From the NCBI GenBank assembly GCA_900618795.1, contig UYJD01000011.1:580980-644979 (forward strand): a stretch of 64,000 nucleotides of DNA. The letters run 5' to 3'. Below the pieces are notes generated by a model. It saw only the letters and a list, made by a program, of their open reading frames with translations. It was not told the DNA's origin and searched no databases. The stretch's first letter is position 1. Every line of letters begins with the position of its first letter. The position numbers and the translations under genes were made by a program. Below, piece by piece: positions 11,350 to 21,402 of the stretch. Source of the stretch: Cyanodermella asteris (Eukaryota > Ascomycota > Lecanoromycetes > Ostropales > Stictidaceae).

Positions 11350-12937
11350 TCAAATCTTCCAGCTTATGAGTTTCGTCTTCAAGAAGCCTTCCAGTCCCAT
11401 GCTCGCATTGAAGCGCCCAAAACCGCTGTCCTTGACTCCTCCGTGAGGATAGCAAGGATCGTCGTGGAGAGATCTTGAGTTGATGTGCACCGCTCCGGAT
11501 TCAATCCTACCAGCAATACGCATAGCCCGTCCCAGGTCTTTGGAGTACACTGACGCAGAAAGACCATATTCTGTGTCGTTCGCGATCTCAACAGCTTCGT
11601 CCTCCGATTCGACGACGAAGAGACTCACGGATGGACCAAAAGACTCGCCGTAATAGAGGTCCATGCCCTTCTCCACACCTGCCACAATCACCGGATCCAT
11701 CCTGACGCCAGCGTGGTTAGGCTTGTCTAATGACCCGTGGATGATTCGTGCACCTTGCTTGACAGAGTTTGAGACCAGTTGATGGCTTTTAGCAAGTCCG
11801 CCGGCCGATGCAATAACGCGTTTCTGCTCAGGGGTATGTTCTTCGAGCGCTTTCTTCAAAGCAGCAGTGAAATTTTCGGCGATCGACTTTTGCACAATCA
11901 CTCGCTCAGTCGACATGCAAATTTGACCAGACTGAAACATCATTAGCCTAAGACTTGACATCATCCAGTGTGGCACTCACATGAGCAAACGCTCCTTCGA
12001 CGCATTCGACTGCAGCGTTTTGGATGTCCGCATCATCTAGAACGATCGCTGGCGCTTTACCTCCAAGCTCCATCACGCACGGCTTCAAAGCCTTACCTGC
12101 CATACCAGCAACGATTCGGCCGATAACGGAGCTGCCTGTGAAGTTGACATGTCTGACGAGCGGATGCTCTATCATGGCTTTGACAATCCCCGCGCTATTC
12201 TCCCTTCTTGTGATGACAATATTCACCACTCCATCAGGCAAGCCCGCCTCCTTGAGAACACGACCCAGCTGCCAATGGCACTTTGGACTCATTTCACTGC
12301 CTTTCAACACTGCAGTGTTTCCGACTGCGATGGCCGCCAAGAATGCACGCAGACCAAGCAAATGAGGCATGTTCCAAGGAGCCATTCCGAAACATACCCC
12401 GTACGGCTCGCGCACCAGCATCGCACTTCGACTTGGATCCAGACCTGGCACAGTGTTGCCACCTATGACCGTCACGATGCGACCAGCGACATCGCGCAAG
12501 AACTCCGCTGATAACGCTGTGTCGATGCCATCCTGAATATAGTCTCGCGCCTCACCGGTTTCTGTCAACATTGCCGCTACGTGCTCTTCCTTGTAATCGT
12601 CAAAGATGTCGGCTGCCTTGAGCAAGATGTTGCGTCGTGCTTGAGCAGGCGTTTTTGACCAGGCTGGAAACGCGGCGTGCGCTGACCGAATTGCGCTCAT
12701 GCAATCGTCAAAGGAGGCACTGCTGTAATGATGAATTACCTTTGCCGTCGCCGGACTAGTGATGGGTTCTGTGACCTTGGAGACGACTTGCTGTCCATTG
12801 ATCCAATTGGGCACCGGGTCCGGGTGGGAAGGTATCGCTGTAGAGGCACCATTTGTATGCCCATTGCCATGTCCATTGGCGTGTCCGTCGGTGTGCGCGA
12901 TGGTCTCGGAGCCATTTCTCACCTCTGTAACAGCCAT
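11350..12937 (-). CDS. Aldehyde dehydrogenase, salicylaldehyde-dehydrogenase type
   Basis: Two exons (12937-11981 and 11931-11350) are joined across a 49-base intron (GTGAGT...TTTCAG, phase 0), giving 512 residues. The enzyme should oxidise an aldehyde to its acid with NAD(P)+. Seen are the nucleotide-binding turn VNFTGSSVIGRIVAG, the general-base glutamate in VMELGGKAP (about E290) and the catalytic cysteine in SGQICMSTER (about C324). The E-to-C spacing is 34, the normal value. The intron splits the sequence just before the catalytic loop. The overall pattern (EMSP near the substrate loop, SGQICMSTERVIV) best matches the salicylaldehyde/vanillin dehydrogenase branch, so an aromatic aldehyde is a reasonable but unproven substrate. 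The start chosen (MAVTEVRNG) is the ATG nearest the family core; an in-frame ATG at 13057 would add 40 residues with no family character. An unusual His-Gly-Asn stretch (HTDGHANGHGNGHTNG) follows the start. Confidence 0.9.
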
Positions 12938-15900
12938 GACGGCGGTTTTGTGGTGAAGGGGATGAAGGGAGTGGGGCGGTGAATTTGTGTCAGGCAATAT
13001 TGGGTATTTGGTCGCTCCAGTTTTGGGCAACGATACAGACTTGCTATTGAGCAACACGTGTAACCAGGGTTGGGTATCGAGACGCAGGATGCAGGTTATA
13101 TTTGTGCTTGAGACCTGTAATTCGCGGATAGCAAGCTGTTAGAGTGTACACGGTCAACAACGCTCATCACCGTCACTCTAGCACAAATGTCCCTCAGGCT
13201 GCTGTTGGGTCAGATCTTACTCAGGTCTTGCACGTAATGAGATGCTTCGACGAAGCCGCAAGCAGCTAAAGATGGCACCCAGACGCGTGGTCGAAACTTT
13301 CGTGACTACGATAGTGAAATGCAAGGCAACGACCAAAATGGAACAAAAAGTTCAAACGACGACAAGAACACACTGGTCTGAAGGTGTCCGTTATATCCAA
13401 TCCACAAAAGACTACGAACCCCACAGTCGCTTGTAAAACTGGGCCTCTGGCCAGGTCGGCAACCAGCGGTGCCGATGCTTCCTCCCCCAGCACTTCGCCC
13501 CGGTTCAGATCCATCGAGGGTCTCAAGGCACGCTAACTCTTCGCCACAGAGGCACAGAGCCCCGTCTCCGCCCCATGGCCGGCCATCCCTCGTGGGTAGA
13601 GCCGCGATCCGGTGACCTACAATTGAGCCTTATCCCAGCTCCCCGTCCTAGACACTGACAACACTCGCGATCTAAACCATTATTCGGCAGGCAGGTCAGA
13701 TGACCTCGTCAGCCACGCTGGCATCTTGCTTCGGCAAACAGCGTGTGGGTGTATAGCTCGAAAGGATTTCATGGGTTGTCCATTTCCCGCCCCGCATTTT
13801 TTTGTTTGATTCCGTCAGCTCCAGTCAGCTACGAGTCAGCAAGTCAGCCCCGGGGATGAAAGACGGCGGACGTCACTATCACACACGGGCCACGGGGGGC
13901 CTATCATCCCTGCTTGTCCGCTCCAGGTCCGGAGGAGAGTTTGGACACAGCCGCACTAGCCGCGCTCACAGCCTTGCTACGTCGAGTAATTATCGCATCG
14001 CGTAGCGGCTCCTACTGTCTGTAAGACAAGATGCCATGGCTATTTTGCGCATGGACGGGTTTTACGCGTACGTAGAGAATTTGTGAAATCGAGACTTGTG
14101 TATCGAGGCCGCCGGGTCGATGACGATAAGGTCGGTTCTATCCCTGCAATCTTGCCCATGGCGTCGACGTTGAAGCAAGCTCTTCACGTTCCTCACATTC
14201 GGAACCTGCGCCCTGGTCGCCCTGATGCTAGTCCAAAAGTGCACCCTGGGGCCGGGACTCGATTGTGGATGCGATTGTGGGTCTGTTGAAGTCGTCCGTG
14301 TTTTGTCTCGGCTTTGTCCTTTGTCCGCCTGGAGGGATCTGCCGGGAAGATGGAAGAGAACTTCGGTAGTTGAAATGTGCAACTCAGACACTCTTGAAGT
14401 CACTTACTCAGCTACGAGTCGTTGAGTTTATGTTGACAAACGAAAAGCTGGAGCGGTTTTGGCATGCGATGAAGAAATCGCGTGAACACGGCAAGAACCG
14501 TCGTCCAGGGTTTTTCGCAGCTGAAATTCCAATTTCAGCGACACGAAATAGTCATCACTACGAGTATTGTCCGTTTCTGGCCGACGACGGAAACGATGAT
14601 CTTCGACTGCGTACATGCTCGCATCAACGTCTGTATCATGTTGCATAAGCCACTGTTGATCCCTAGTCTACTCAGGCCTCCCCGCCGAAATGTCCTTGTC
14701 AATCAGCCGTCCTCTTCACCTGACCTCAGCGGACTCTGGTCATCGTCAACTTTACTATCGTACACAATATCACACAGCCACGAGCGAAAGCTCGGAAATA
14801 TCGTCGAGGTGGGATTGGCGTGGATGCGGCCGGTCATCCGCTGGGGCAACGCTGTTACGTCTTCGGAACGACCGAGAGCGTTCGCCGCGAAACAGAGCCC
14901 GAAAAGCGTTTGTGATAGTCGCATCGCCTGCACGACATTTTAGACTTCAGCTGGCAGAGAGAATCTGCGTGGGTTGTTCTCTCTGCCGTCCATCATAGCC
15001 ACTCCTGGCATGAGCCCACTGAAGAGCGCTCTATCTCTTCCGCATGATCGTGTCGCCGCTGGTAGTCCTGGTCTGTGACATTCGCCCACTCGATCTCGGG
15101 GTCTCGCTTGGTACGATATGTGCTGTTCTGTACAGCTTACAATCCTTCTTGTCGTAGCTCTTCCTCTGTCATCTCGATTTTCCCGGCAACATGTAGAAAG
15201 AACTTTTTGCCTATCAAAATGCGTTGGTATTTCGATTCGGGGGAAAAAGAAAAAAAAAGACGGATGGGCGTGCACGATTGAGAGAATCGAGAGAGCTTCC
15301 TCGGTCATTCCTGGCATCGCGAATTCGACGGCTGTCTCCATGGCACCTCTGAGACGTTGGGAGCCATCTTGCTCGACTTGGAAGGAGCGGGGATGAAAGC
15401 CGCGTAAGAAACCCAGCATGGCCTTGGCTTTCAACGATTTAACAGAGGACTTACGAGAGCGGAAGTGGCAAATGTGATTATGCGTTCAATCTCGATGATT
15501 CCGAGCGGGAAACTGATGAAGGAGATATACTCATGCGGCACTGTGCGGCGGGATTGGGTTAGGCTCTAGTGTCGATTGGGTTGATCTCGACTAACATTCT
15601 GACAATGTGGAGAAGCCTCGAGTCCCGAGTTTTCTGAAGATGTAATTTATGGAGCAGTCCAGGTATACGGGCGTGACGAGGGCCATGATCGTCAAGTTCG
15701 GACGATGTAGCAAGCAATGTTCCGTAGTGGATCTGGAGAATAACATTTTGCGTACAAGTCATGTGACTGCAGTCATCTCTGCTGCGCATTCAGTCCATCA
15801 AACATTGAAGGTTTTACATCGTTGTGAATTTCTCTCTGACTCAAGAGGTGGCTACCTCCATCGCTCAAGCACCAGCTAGCCCCGGCTCACGCCAAACATG

Positions 15901-16075
15901 CAAACAATTTCCACACGATGCCCAGCCAGCCCGGCCCTCAACGCCTGCCAAAAACACACAATGAGACAAAATCATCAACTCGAGATCCCGTGCCTTAACG
16001 AGAATCAAGTCCACCGTAGTGCAGTCTCGCCTGGTATCGGATCATCGCTCGGAAACGTCCAAACCGTACCTTGCT
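12938..16075. other. Intergenic region with no confirmed gene
   Basis: About 3.1 kb between the ALDH start and the 3' end of the Ser-rich gene. It must contain the ALDH promoter. Four GTCAGC words cluster at 13816-13851, some within GAGTCA contexts. On the minus strand, 14993-15367 shows a frame with coding-like composition but internal stops (see findings). A purine-rich A tract (about 15241-15259) is present. Nothing else could be supported. Confidence 0.5.
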
Positions 16076-16735
16076 CTATATACCCCAATCCACTCGCCTA
16101 TCCCTCAAAGTATCCTGGCTCTCGCGCTCGCGCACCTTCACATGGTTCCTGAACTTCCAATCGAACAGTGGCGTCCTCGGCGTCCTCGGCGCTCGCGGTG
16201 ATTTCGAAAATCTCGGCGACATGGCTGCCCAGAAACTGCGTCCAGTTTTGGGGGTGAAGATCGGTGTACTGGCGCCGTTGTCCTCCACGCTGAGATCTAT
16301 GGTGAGGTCCAGCGGTGCTGGGCGGCGTCTCTTGGTCGCTGGTCGACCCGACGAAGAGGATATCGAGGAATTCGAAGAACTCGAGGTGCCCGAACGGGGT
16401 TTTGAGTTAGGATGGAGGAGAGAGTGTAGATGCGAGCTCTGTCGTGCGGCCGCTGACGGGTGCACTGAAGCGGGCTTGCTATTGTGGTTGATGAGGTTGG
16501 TCGCGCTCCCGGAGCTGCCAGAGCTGTCGGAGCTGCTGGAGCGGCCGATGTGATCTGATGCTGCAGAGCCACTAGAGCTTCTGGACCCGGCTGTCGAGTC
16601 TGCGGGAGAGCTGCTCCGGATGGCGGCGCCAGCGCCAGCAAAAGAGCGAAAGTCTTTACGATCGTTTTCGTAAAGGCTCTGATGAGTCGAAGGCAATGCA
16701 GATGTTGACAAATGAGAGGTTGCTTGTGTCGGCAT
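16076..16735 (-). CDS. Ser-rich hypothetical protein with basic-proline C terminus
   Basis: A 219-residue protein that I do not recognise. Residues 30-140 are dominated by serine with alanine and glycine (runs such as SSSSDSSGSSGSA and SSSSNSSISSSSGR). This is followed by a basic patch (RPATKRRRPAP), a short acidic stretch (LDLTIDLSVEDN), then TPIFTPKTGRSFW and SPRAPRTPRTPLFDW, ending with a charged tail (VKVRERES). The TP/SP sites look like targets of proline-directed kinases, and the KRRR patch could be a nuclear signal. I chose the ATG in the context GAAACATGCCG (MPTQATSHL). The frame is open back to an ATG at 16834, which would add 33 less typical residues. Low complexity alone can keep a frame open, so the gene is likely but not certain. 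Confidence 0.55.
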   Translation of the reverse strand: MPTQATSHLSTSALPSTHQSLYENDRKDFRSFAGAGAAIRSSSPADSTAGSRSSSGSAASDHIGRSSSSDSSGSSGSATNLINHNSKPASVHPSAAARQSSHLHSLLHPNSKPRSGTSSSSNSSISSSSGRPATKRRRPAPLDLTIDLSVEDNGASTPIFTPKTGRSFWAAMSPRFSKSPRAPRTPRTPLFDWKFRNHVKVRERESQDTLRDRRVDWGI

Positions 16736-17966
16736 GTTTCGACTGTACGTGCTGCCTGAGCACGCACTGTGTCTATTGAAGGCTCGAGATACTGCGAGAC
16801 GGTCAGCATTGAGCACGTGATTGCCAATAAACATGTGACGGACTTTTGGAGTCGAGGCAGCTGCCGGCAGCCAAATAGTAGTCCAATACAGCTGCTAAGG
16901 TCATGCAACAGGACAAAGATTTAAGCACGCGGATGACTTGGTACAGATGGTGGTTGTACAGAAGAACGCAAGGGTAAGAAAGAGAAGATTGTCAGGGCAA
17001 AGATAGGATATAGATATAGACGTTAACAGATTGACGATACAGGCCCGCAGGTGGTCAGATGCCGCCAAGCGAGAAGTGAGTGGTGGTCGCACGCGGAGGA
17101 CTGAAATGACAACAAGAGTGTCAATAAAAGTGATGTGACGTCGCGCCGGAATCTGAGATGGCCGCACCAGGAACTCGGGACCCAGTGAGTGATAGCACGC
17201 CGAAACTTGATCGCAGATTCATGATCGCGCTTCGCGACTTTCCTACTCCAAAGATGGGTTTGCTATCGCAAGGTGTCTTGATGGTGATTGTGCTGCATTT
17301 GCTGTGATCAATCAGGTCAGGGGCAGAAACAAATATTGGGCTGAATATCGCTTTGGAACATCTTGCGGACACAGGCAGACTGGTGTACGACTCGAGGGCA
17401 GAAGCAAATATCAAATAGCGTTCACAGTCGGAGACGAAGTTTTCGCAGTAGCTCCCGTCTGTCCTGAAACCATTGTACGCGCATGGTCCGGTCAAGGAAC
17501 GTCCAGTCCACGAATCACGGCCGTGTGCTGTGCAATGCTTGGAAGGCTGATTCGGATGGTGGTACAACTGTGACTTGGCCAGGCAGTCACGCAGACACTG
17601 TTCAATTCGGCAAGTGAGGGTTCACAATGGATATTGAAAGTGCATCGCTGGCCGCCGTAGGCTCTCTCGTGGTAGCCGGTCAGTGGACGCCAACCGTATC
17701 GGATCTGCCTTGCACGGCATGAAAACGGAACCTCGCATCTCAGGAAAAACATGTAGCATCGAATGTAAAGATTTGGGTATTCCACTGAAACATTCTGAAC
17801 AAAAAAGCCAACTGATCCGTAAAAGGGCGGTCTGGAAATTGCCACAGCTGGGACGCAGATTCGCTGCGGCCGCCCCACTTGAACTCACGACATTGAGGGC
17901 GCCCGACTCCAAGGATGCATGCTTAAACGCCGTGACTATATTGCAGTGAAGCAAAGACAGGAACAA
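16736..17966. other. Intergenic region, nothing recognised
   Basis: About 1.2 kb lying beyond the start of the Ser-rich gene and the 3' end of the coiled-coil gene. The open stretches here begin at non-ATG codons and show no motif. Short ATAGATAT-type words near 17008 are the only low-complexity feature seen. Confidence 0.45.
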
Positions 17967-18634
17967 TCACTTCCTACGAGGCGGCTCCTCGGAGCTCGAG
18001 GTCTCACTGTCGTCCTCCTCACCATCTGAGTCGTCCGAGTCCTCCTCTTCCTCTGAATCATCATCATCGTCATCCTCCTCTTCTTCCTGCTGCAGGCGCC
18101 GTCTTCGCTGGGACAAGACTCGTGACGGTGGGTACTGTGTGCGTTGCTGCGTTGGACCAGCAGTAGCCGCTTGCTTCTGCGCCGTGGTCTCCGGCTTGTC
18201 GCTCTTGGGGGTCTCGGGGCGGACTGAAACTGCAATTAGACCACGAAGGTAAGGTCGATGAGAGACGCTTCGTGATCGCGAGTGTGAGCTCTCTTCGCCG
18301 GTAAGAGAAAGCTTGTCGCCTTGCTTGTTGACGTTCAGCTTCTCCTCCATTGCGGCGAGCCTGGCCTCCAGCTCCTCCAGCTCCGCAGCGCGGCTCGCGA
18401 CCTCCTCCTTCCTGCTCCAGTCAGTCAATGCTCGAAGCTGTGGTCCGGGGTGCCATTACTTCTTCTGGACGGACTCGGATGTCTCGTCAAGGCCGAAGGA
18501 GCTGTCCAGTAACATGGAGAATCTCTGGGCCATCATCCTGGCAACAAGCGGTCAGTCGAGCGCCCCACCATGCTCGAAGATACTCACGACGTCGGTCGGC
18601 CATTTGGCTTGAAGTCGTCATCGATGTTGGCCAT
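17967..18634 (-). CDS. Coiled-coil protein with RS-like segment and long acidic tail
   Basis: Three exons (18634-18588, 18537-18460, 18411-17967) with two short introns of 50 and 48 bases (GTGAGT...TGCCAG and GTAATG...GAGCAG, the second with a CTGAC branch site) give 189 residues in one consistent frame. The N terminus is MANIDDDFKPNGRPTSMMAQ, followed by FSMLLDSSFGLDE. A helix of E/A/L heptads (residues about 42-72, AAELEELEARLAAMEEKL) should form a coiled coil. Next come a SHSRSRSVSHR segment, a TP/Q-rich linker, a basic QRRRRLQQ, and about 40 residues that are almost all D, E and S. The last residues are PPRRK. The function is unknown. The acidic tail resembles histone- or basic-partner-binding tails of nuclear proteins, but that is only an analogy. 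A third intron near 18200-18250 (CTAATTGCAG) is possible but has a poor donor. Confidence 0.68.
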
Positions 18635-19808
18635 GACTGTGTCGTATACGTGTAGAGAATGAGAAGTAATGCTATGGTAAAGCAAGGAAGGTCGTCAAGG
18701 CGTTAAAGTTGGAGGCAACAATGCATGTGCTGGTGGATGTGGAGAAGGTCGGTGTATCGAATCCTCAGCGGCGAGAACAGCTCGAGGGGCCGGAGCAGCC
18801 AAAATGCGATCCAGTGCAAAGCAGGGCAGAGCTGCGGCGTGAAGTCGGCGATGCAGAGAAGAAGGAAGTTGGGGGTGGTGCTGCTCGTTGTACAGTAAAG
18901 TTGGCGAATGGGTCGGTAGATTAATTGAAGATCGAAATGGGATAAGGGATGGCGGGCGCTAGAGCTTGTGTCTACCGAGCCGAGCTTGAACCGCCGCGCT
19001 GCAGTGTGTCTCGACAGTCTTGCGTCTACCTTTCAACGGCTCGAGCCGAGCAGTTGGGCATTCAAAGAATTTATATATCGACATGTGCATGCACACGCGC
19101 TATGCATGGCCATTTGCCTACGCCATGGCTGAGTAGAGATGACAGAAGTCGATGTCGTCTGCCCCACGAGATGCTTGCTCGCCCTCACCGCATCAGCCAG
19201 ATCAGCGAGCCGTCGCATCACGAGGTTTTGGGCCTGGCGACGGCCAAGCTGAAAGTACATGGCTCACCCGTGGGCCCTGAACGACTCTGCTGGTGGATGT
19301 CTGAGCATCTGCACGATGAAAGGGACGGAGCACTTCCCTGCATCTCATCTGGCTTCGTGATGCATCTCCTTTGTTCCCGAGATGCTACCTATGCAGGAGA
19401 TTGGGGCGGTTAGACAATATTGGACAAGCGTTCCGTAACGTGCAGCAGGTTTTTCGAACAGTATTGATTGATTGAAACGAGGTTAGAACCCTGCGTGAGG
19501 GTTTTGTAGACCCTTGATTGCTCAGGAGCGCGCTAACCTAAAACAGGCGAGTAATTTACATGCAGTATACCAAAACACCGAAAATACCGACCCACTCAGT
19601 TCGATATTCCGCTTTGTGGGCGCCGCCAATGGATATGCACTTTGATCTCAGCCAGCCGAAGCTTCTCCTCTTAGGTGGACCCCTTTGGGCCAAGCTCGTC
19701 ACCTGCTCTCTGCGGACTGGTGGAGCGTGCTCGTGTAGCGCGGTGGCGACACCGAAACGCCATTGTCACTAGCAACAACATGGCACATCGGGCAACATAT
19801 CGATCAAC
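18635..19808. promoter_or_regulatory. Divergent intergenic region
   Basis: About 1.2 kb between the start codons of the coiled-coil gene (-) and the GGCT-like gene (+), so both promoters lie here. AATTTATATATCGAC at 19067-19081 is the only TATA-like site seen; it is about 730 bases from the plus-strand start, so its relevance is doubtful. No other gene or repeat was found. Confidence 0.45.
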
Positions 19809-20471
19809 ATGACAGATTCGAATGCATCACCGCCACGGCCACCGGACCGCAATGGTTACGTGAGCTTACAAGATGATCTATGTATTCCTCCTCCACCACC
19901 AATACCTCCGTCGGCCCGGAGCGAACCACAGCCTTTGACACCACCAGAATCACAACGTAGCTCCTCAATATCGGCCGAGTTGCACCGCAAATTCATGGAA
20001 TTATTTGGTTCCTCTCCGCGGACCCCAGTATCAGACATACCAAATCCAGACGAGCCGTTCGAGTCGAAAGTCTACTTCTTCTACGGCTCACTGACAGATC
20101 CTGAAGTTCTCCAGAAGGTCATACAGTCTGTCAAGGCACCTATCCTGACACCGGCAAAAGTGAAAGGATTTCGTGTCATGATGTGGGGAATCTATCCAGC
20201 GCTTGTCCCTGATGCACCGGCAGAGACAGCGGGGATGCTTTGGAAAGTTGAGTCCAAGGACCAGCTCGCAAGGCTGAGAAGGTATGAGACAGACGCCTAC
20301 ACAATAACAACCTGTGAGGCGCATACAGATGATGGCGAGGTCGTCGGTGACTGTAGGACTTTTTGCTTCGACGGGAGTTTCACGAGCGCCGAGCTCAGAG
20401 AAGGCACCTTTGACCGGGACAAGTTTAAACTATACTTTAAGCCATCACTCCTGCTGAGCAGGGGTGATTGA
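19809..20471 (+). CDS. Gamma-glutamylcyclotransferase-like (GGCT/AIG2) protein
   Basis: Intronless, 220 residues. The first 80 or so residues are a Pro/Ser-rich, probably disordered leader (CIPPPPPIPPSARSEP). The GGCT/AIG2 fold starts at about residue 84 with VYFFYGSLTDPEVLQKVI, which contains the diagnostic YGSL substrate-binding loop. It continues through a VKGFRVMMWGIYPAL strand, AETAGMLWKVESKDQLARL and RRYETDAYTI; the glutamate in YET sits where the family's catalytic acid is expected. Family members cleave gamma-glutamyl amine or peptide bonds to 5-oxoproline, or act on related substrates, in the cytosol. Fungal AIG2-like proteins are mostly uncharacterised, so the substrate is unknown. 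The start is the first ATG of the frame. The C-terminal DRDKFKLYFKPSL is family-like, so the protein appears complete. Confidence 0.82.
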   Translation: MTDSNASPPRPPDRNGYVSLQDDLCIPPPPPIPPSARSEPQPLTPPESQRSSSISAELHRKFMELFGSSPRTPVSDIPNPDEPFESKVYFFYGSLTDPEVLQKVIQSVKAPILTPAKVKGFRVMMWGIYPALVPDAPAETAGMLWKVESKDQLARLRRYETDAYTITTCEAHTDDGEVVGDCRTFCFDGSFTSAELREGTFDRDKFKLYFKPSLLLSRGD

Positions 20472-21402
20472 CCTCATCAAAAGGAAATCTTGTGCTGCAC
20501 TCAATGACATCAAGTCTGCTTGCTTGTGACTGCCTCAGAAGGGTAGCATACTGCTCTATGCGCTTGAGATAAGTTGGCAGGACAGGCACGTTGCAAAGAT
20601 GTGGGTTGACGAAGCTGTGTTAAATACAAGGAGAACGTGGACAGCCTTCGGTCGGCAGAATGTATAAGTTAACTGCAACAAACAGGCTTTTACTGTATCC
20701 GCGACTCATCGAAGGATTCAAGGTCAATTCGCGGCCGGCAGGGTACATATGCATGGCACATTGTTTGCAACAGGCATTTGGATAGCAGTGCATTCCGCGT
20801 CCAAACACGGTTGTATCAAACAGAGCCTGTGAATGAATCGCGCCCACGAGGAAGTGGACAACAGACAGCTTTCGAACTACACGATGTTTGTCGTGAGATG
20901 GAATGTCTTCAATTCGGGGGAAGGTCTGTTTTCGGTCGGAGACTTCTGGCTGAGCATGAACGTCACGCACAGATTATGGACTCGTTGACAGGGTATTTAT
21001 CATTCGCGACCGAGTCTGGAGCCGATTTTCATCTCATGTTTGCCATTCACTGACGTCGATCGCGTGGTAGAGAGTAGAGAGCTCAAAATTGCGACGAGAC
21101 ATTGAACTGGTACTTAGACTGCGGAAGGCGTCACGTGGTCCCAGAGGCATCGAATTTTCCCCGAACGCCTGGCTGTCGCGCGAGCGCAAGGCGCCACAAT
21201 CCAGGCTCGCAGTTGCTCTTTCTACGCATTCATTTGGCCATATCCGCGCGGAGGGACATTTACGATCCGGACATGCTTCCATCGAGCTCGTGAAAAGTCT
21301 ACAAAGACTCACGCGACACTGGCGTTGGCGCTCGGAGCCCCAGCGACGCCGGGGAACAGCTCGCAGCTGTCGCGCATCCGGCGAAAATGGGATTTGACAA
21401 GA
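20472..21402. promoter_or_regulatory. Intergenic region, promoter of the bromodomain gene
   Basis: About 930 bases between two plus-strand genes, expected to hold the 3' end of the GGCT-like gene and the promoter and leader of the bromodomain gene. The bromodomain frame is open upstream to 21325, but only from a TTG, so the coding start is placed at 21403. No RNA gene or repeat was seen. Confidence 0.45.
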
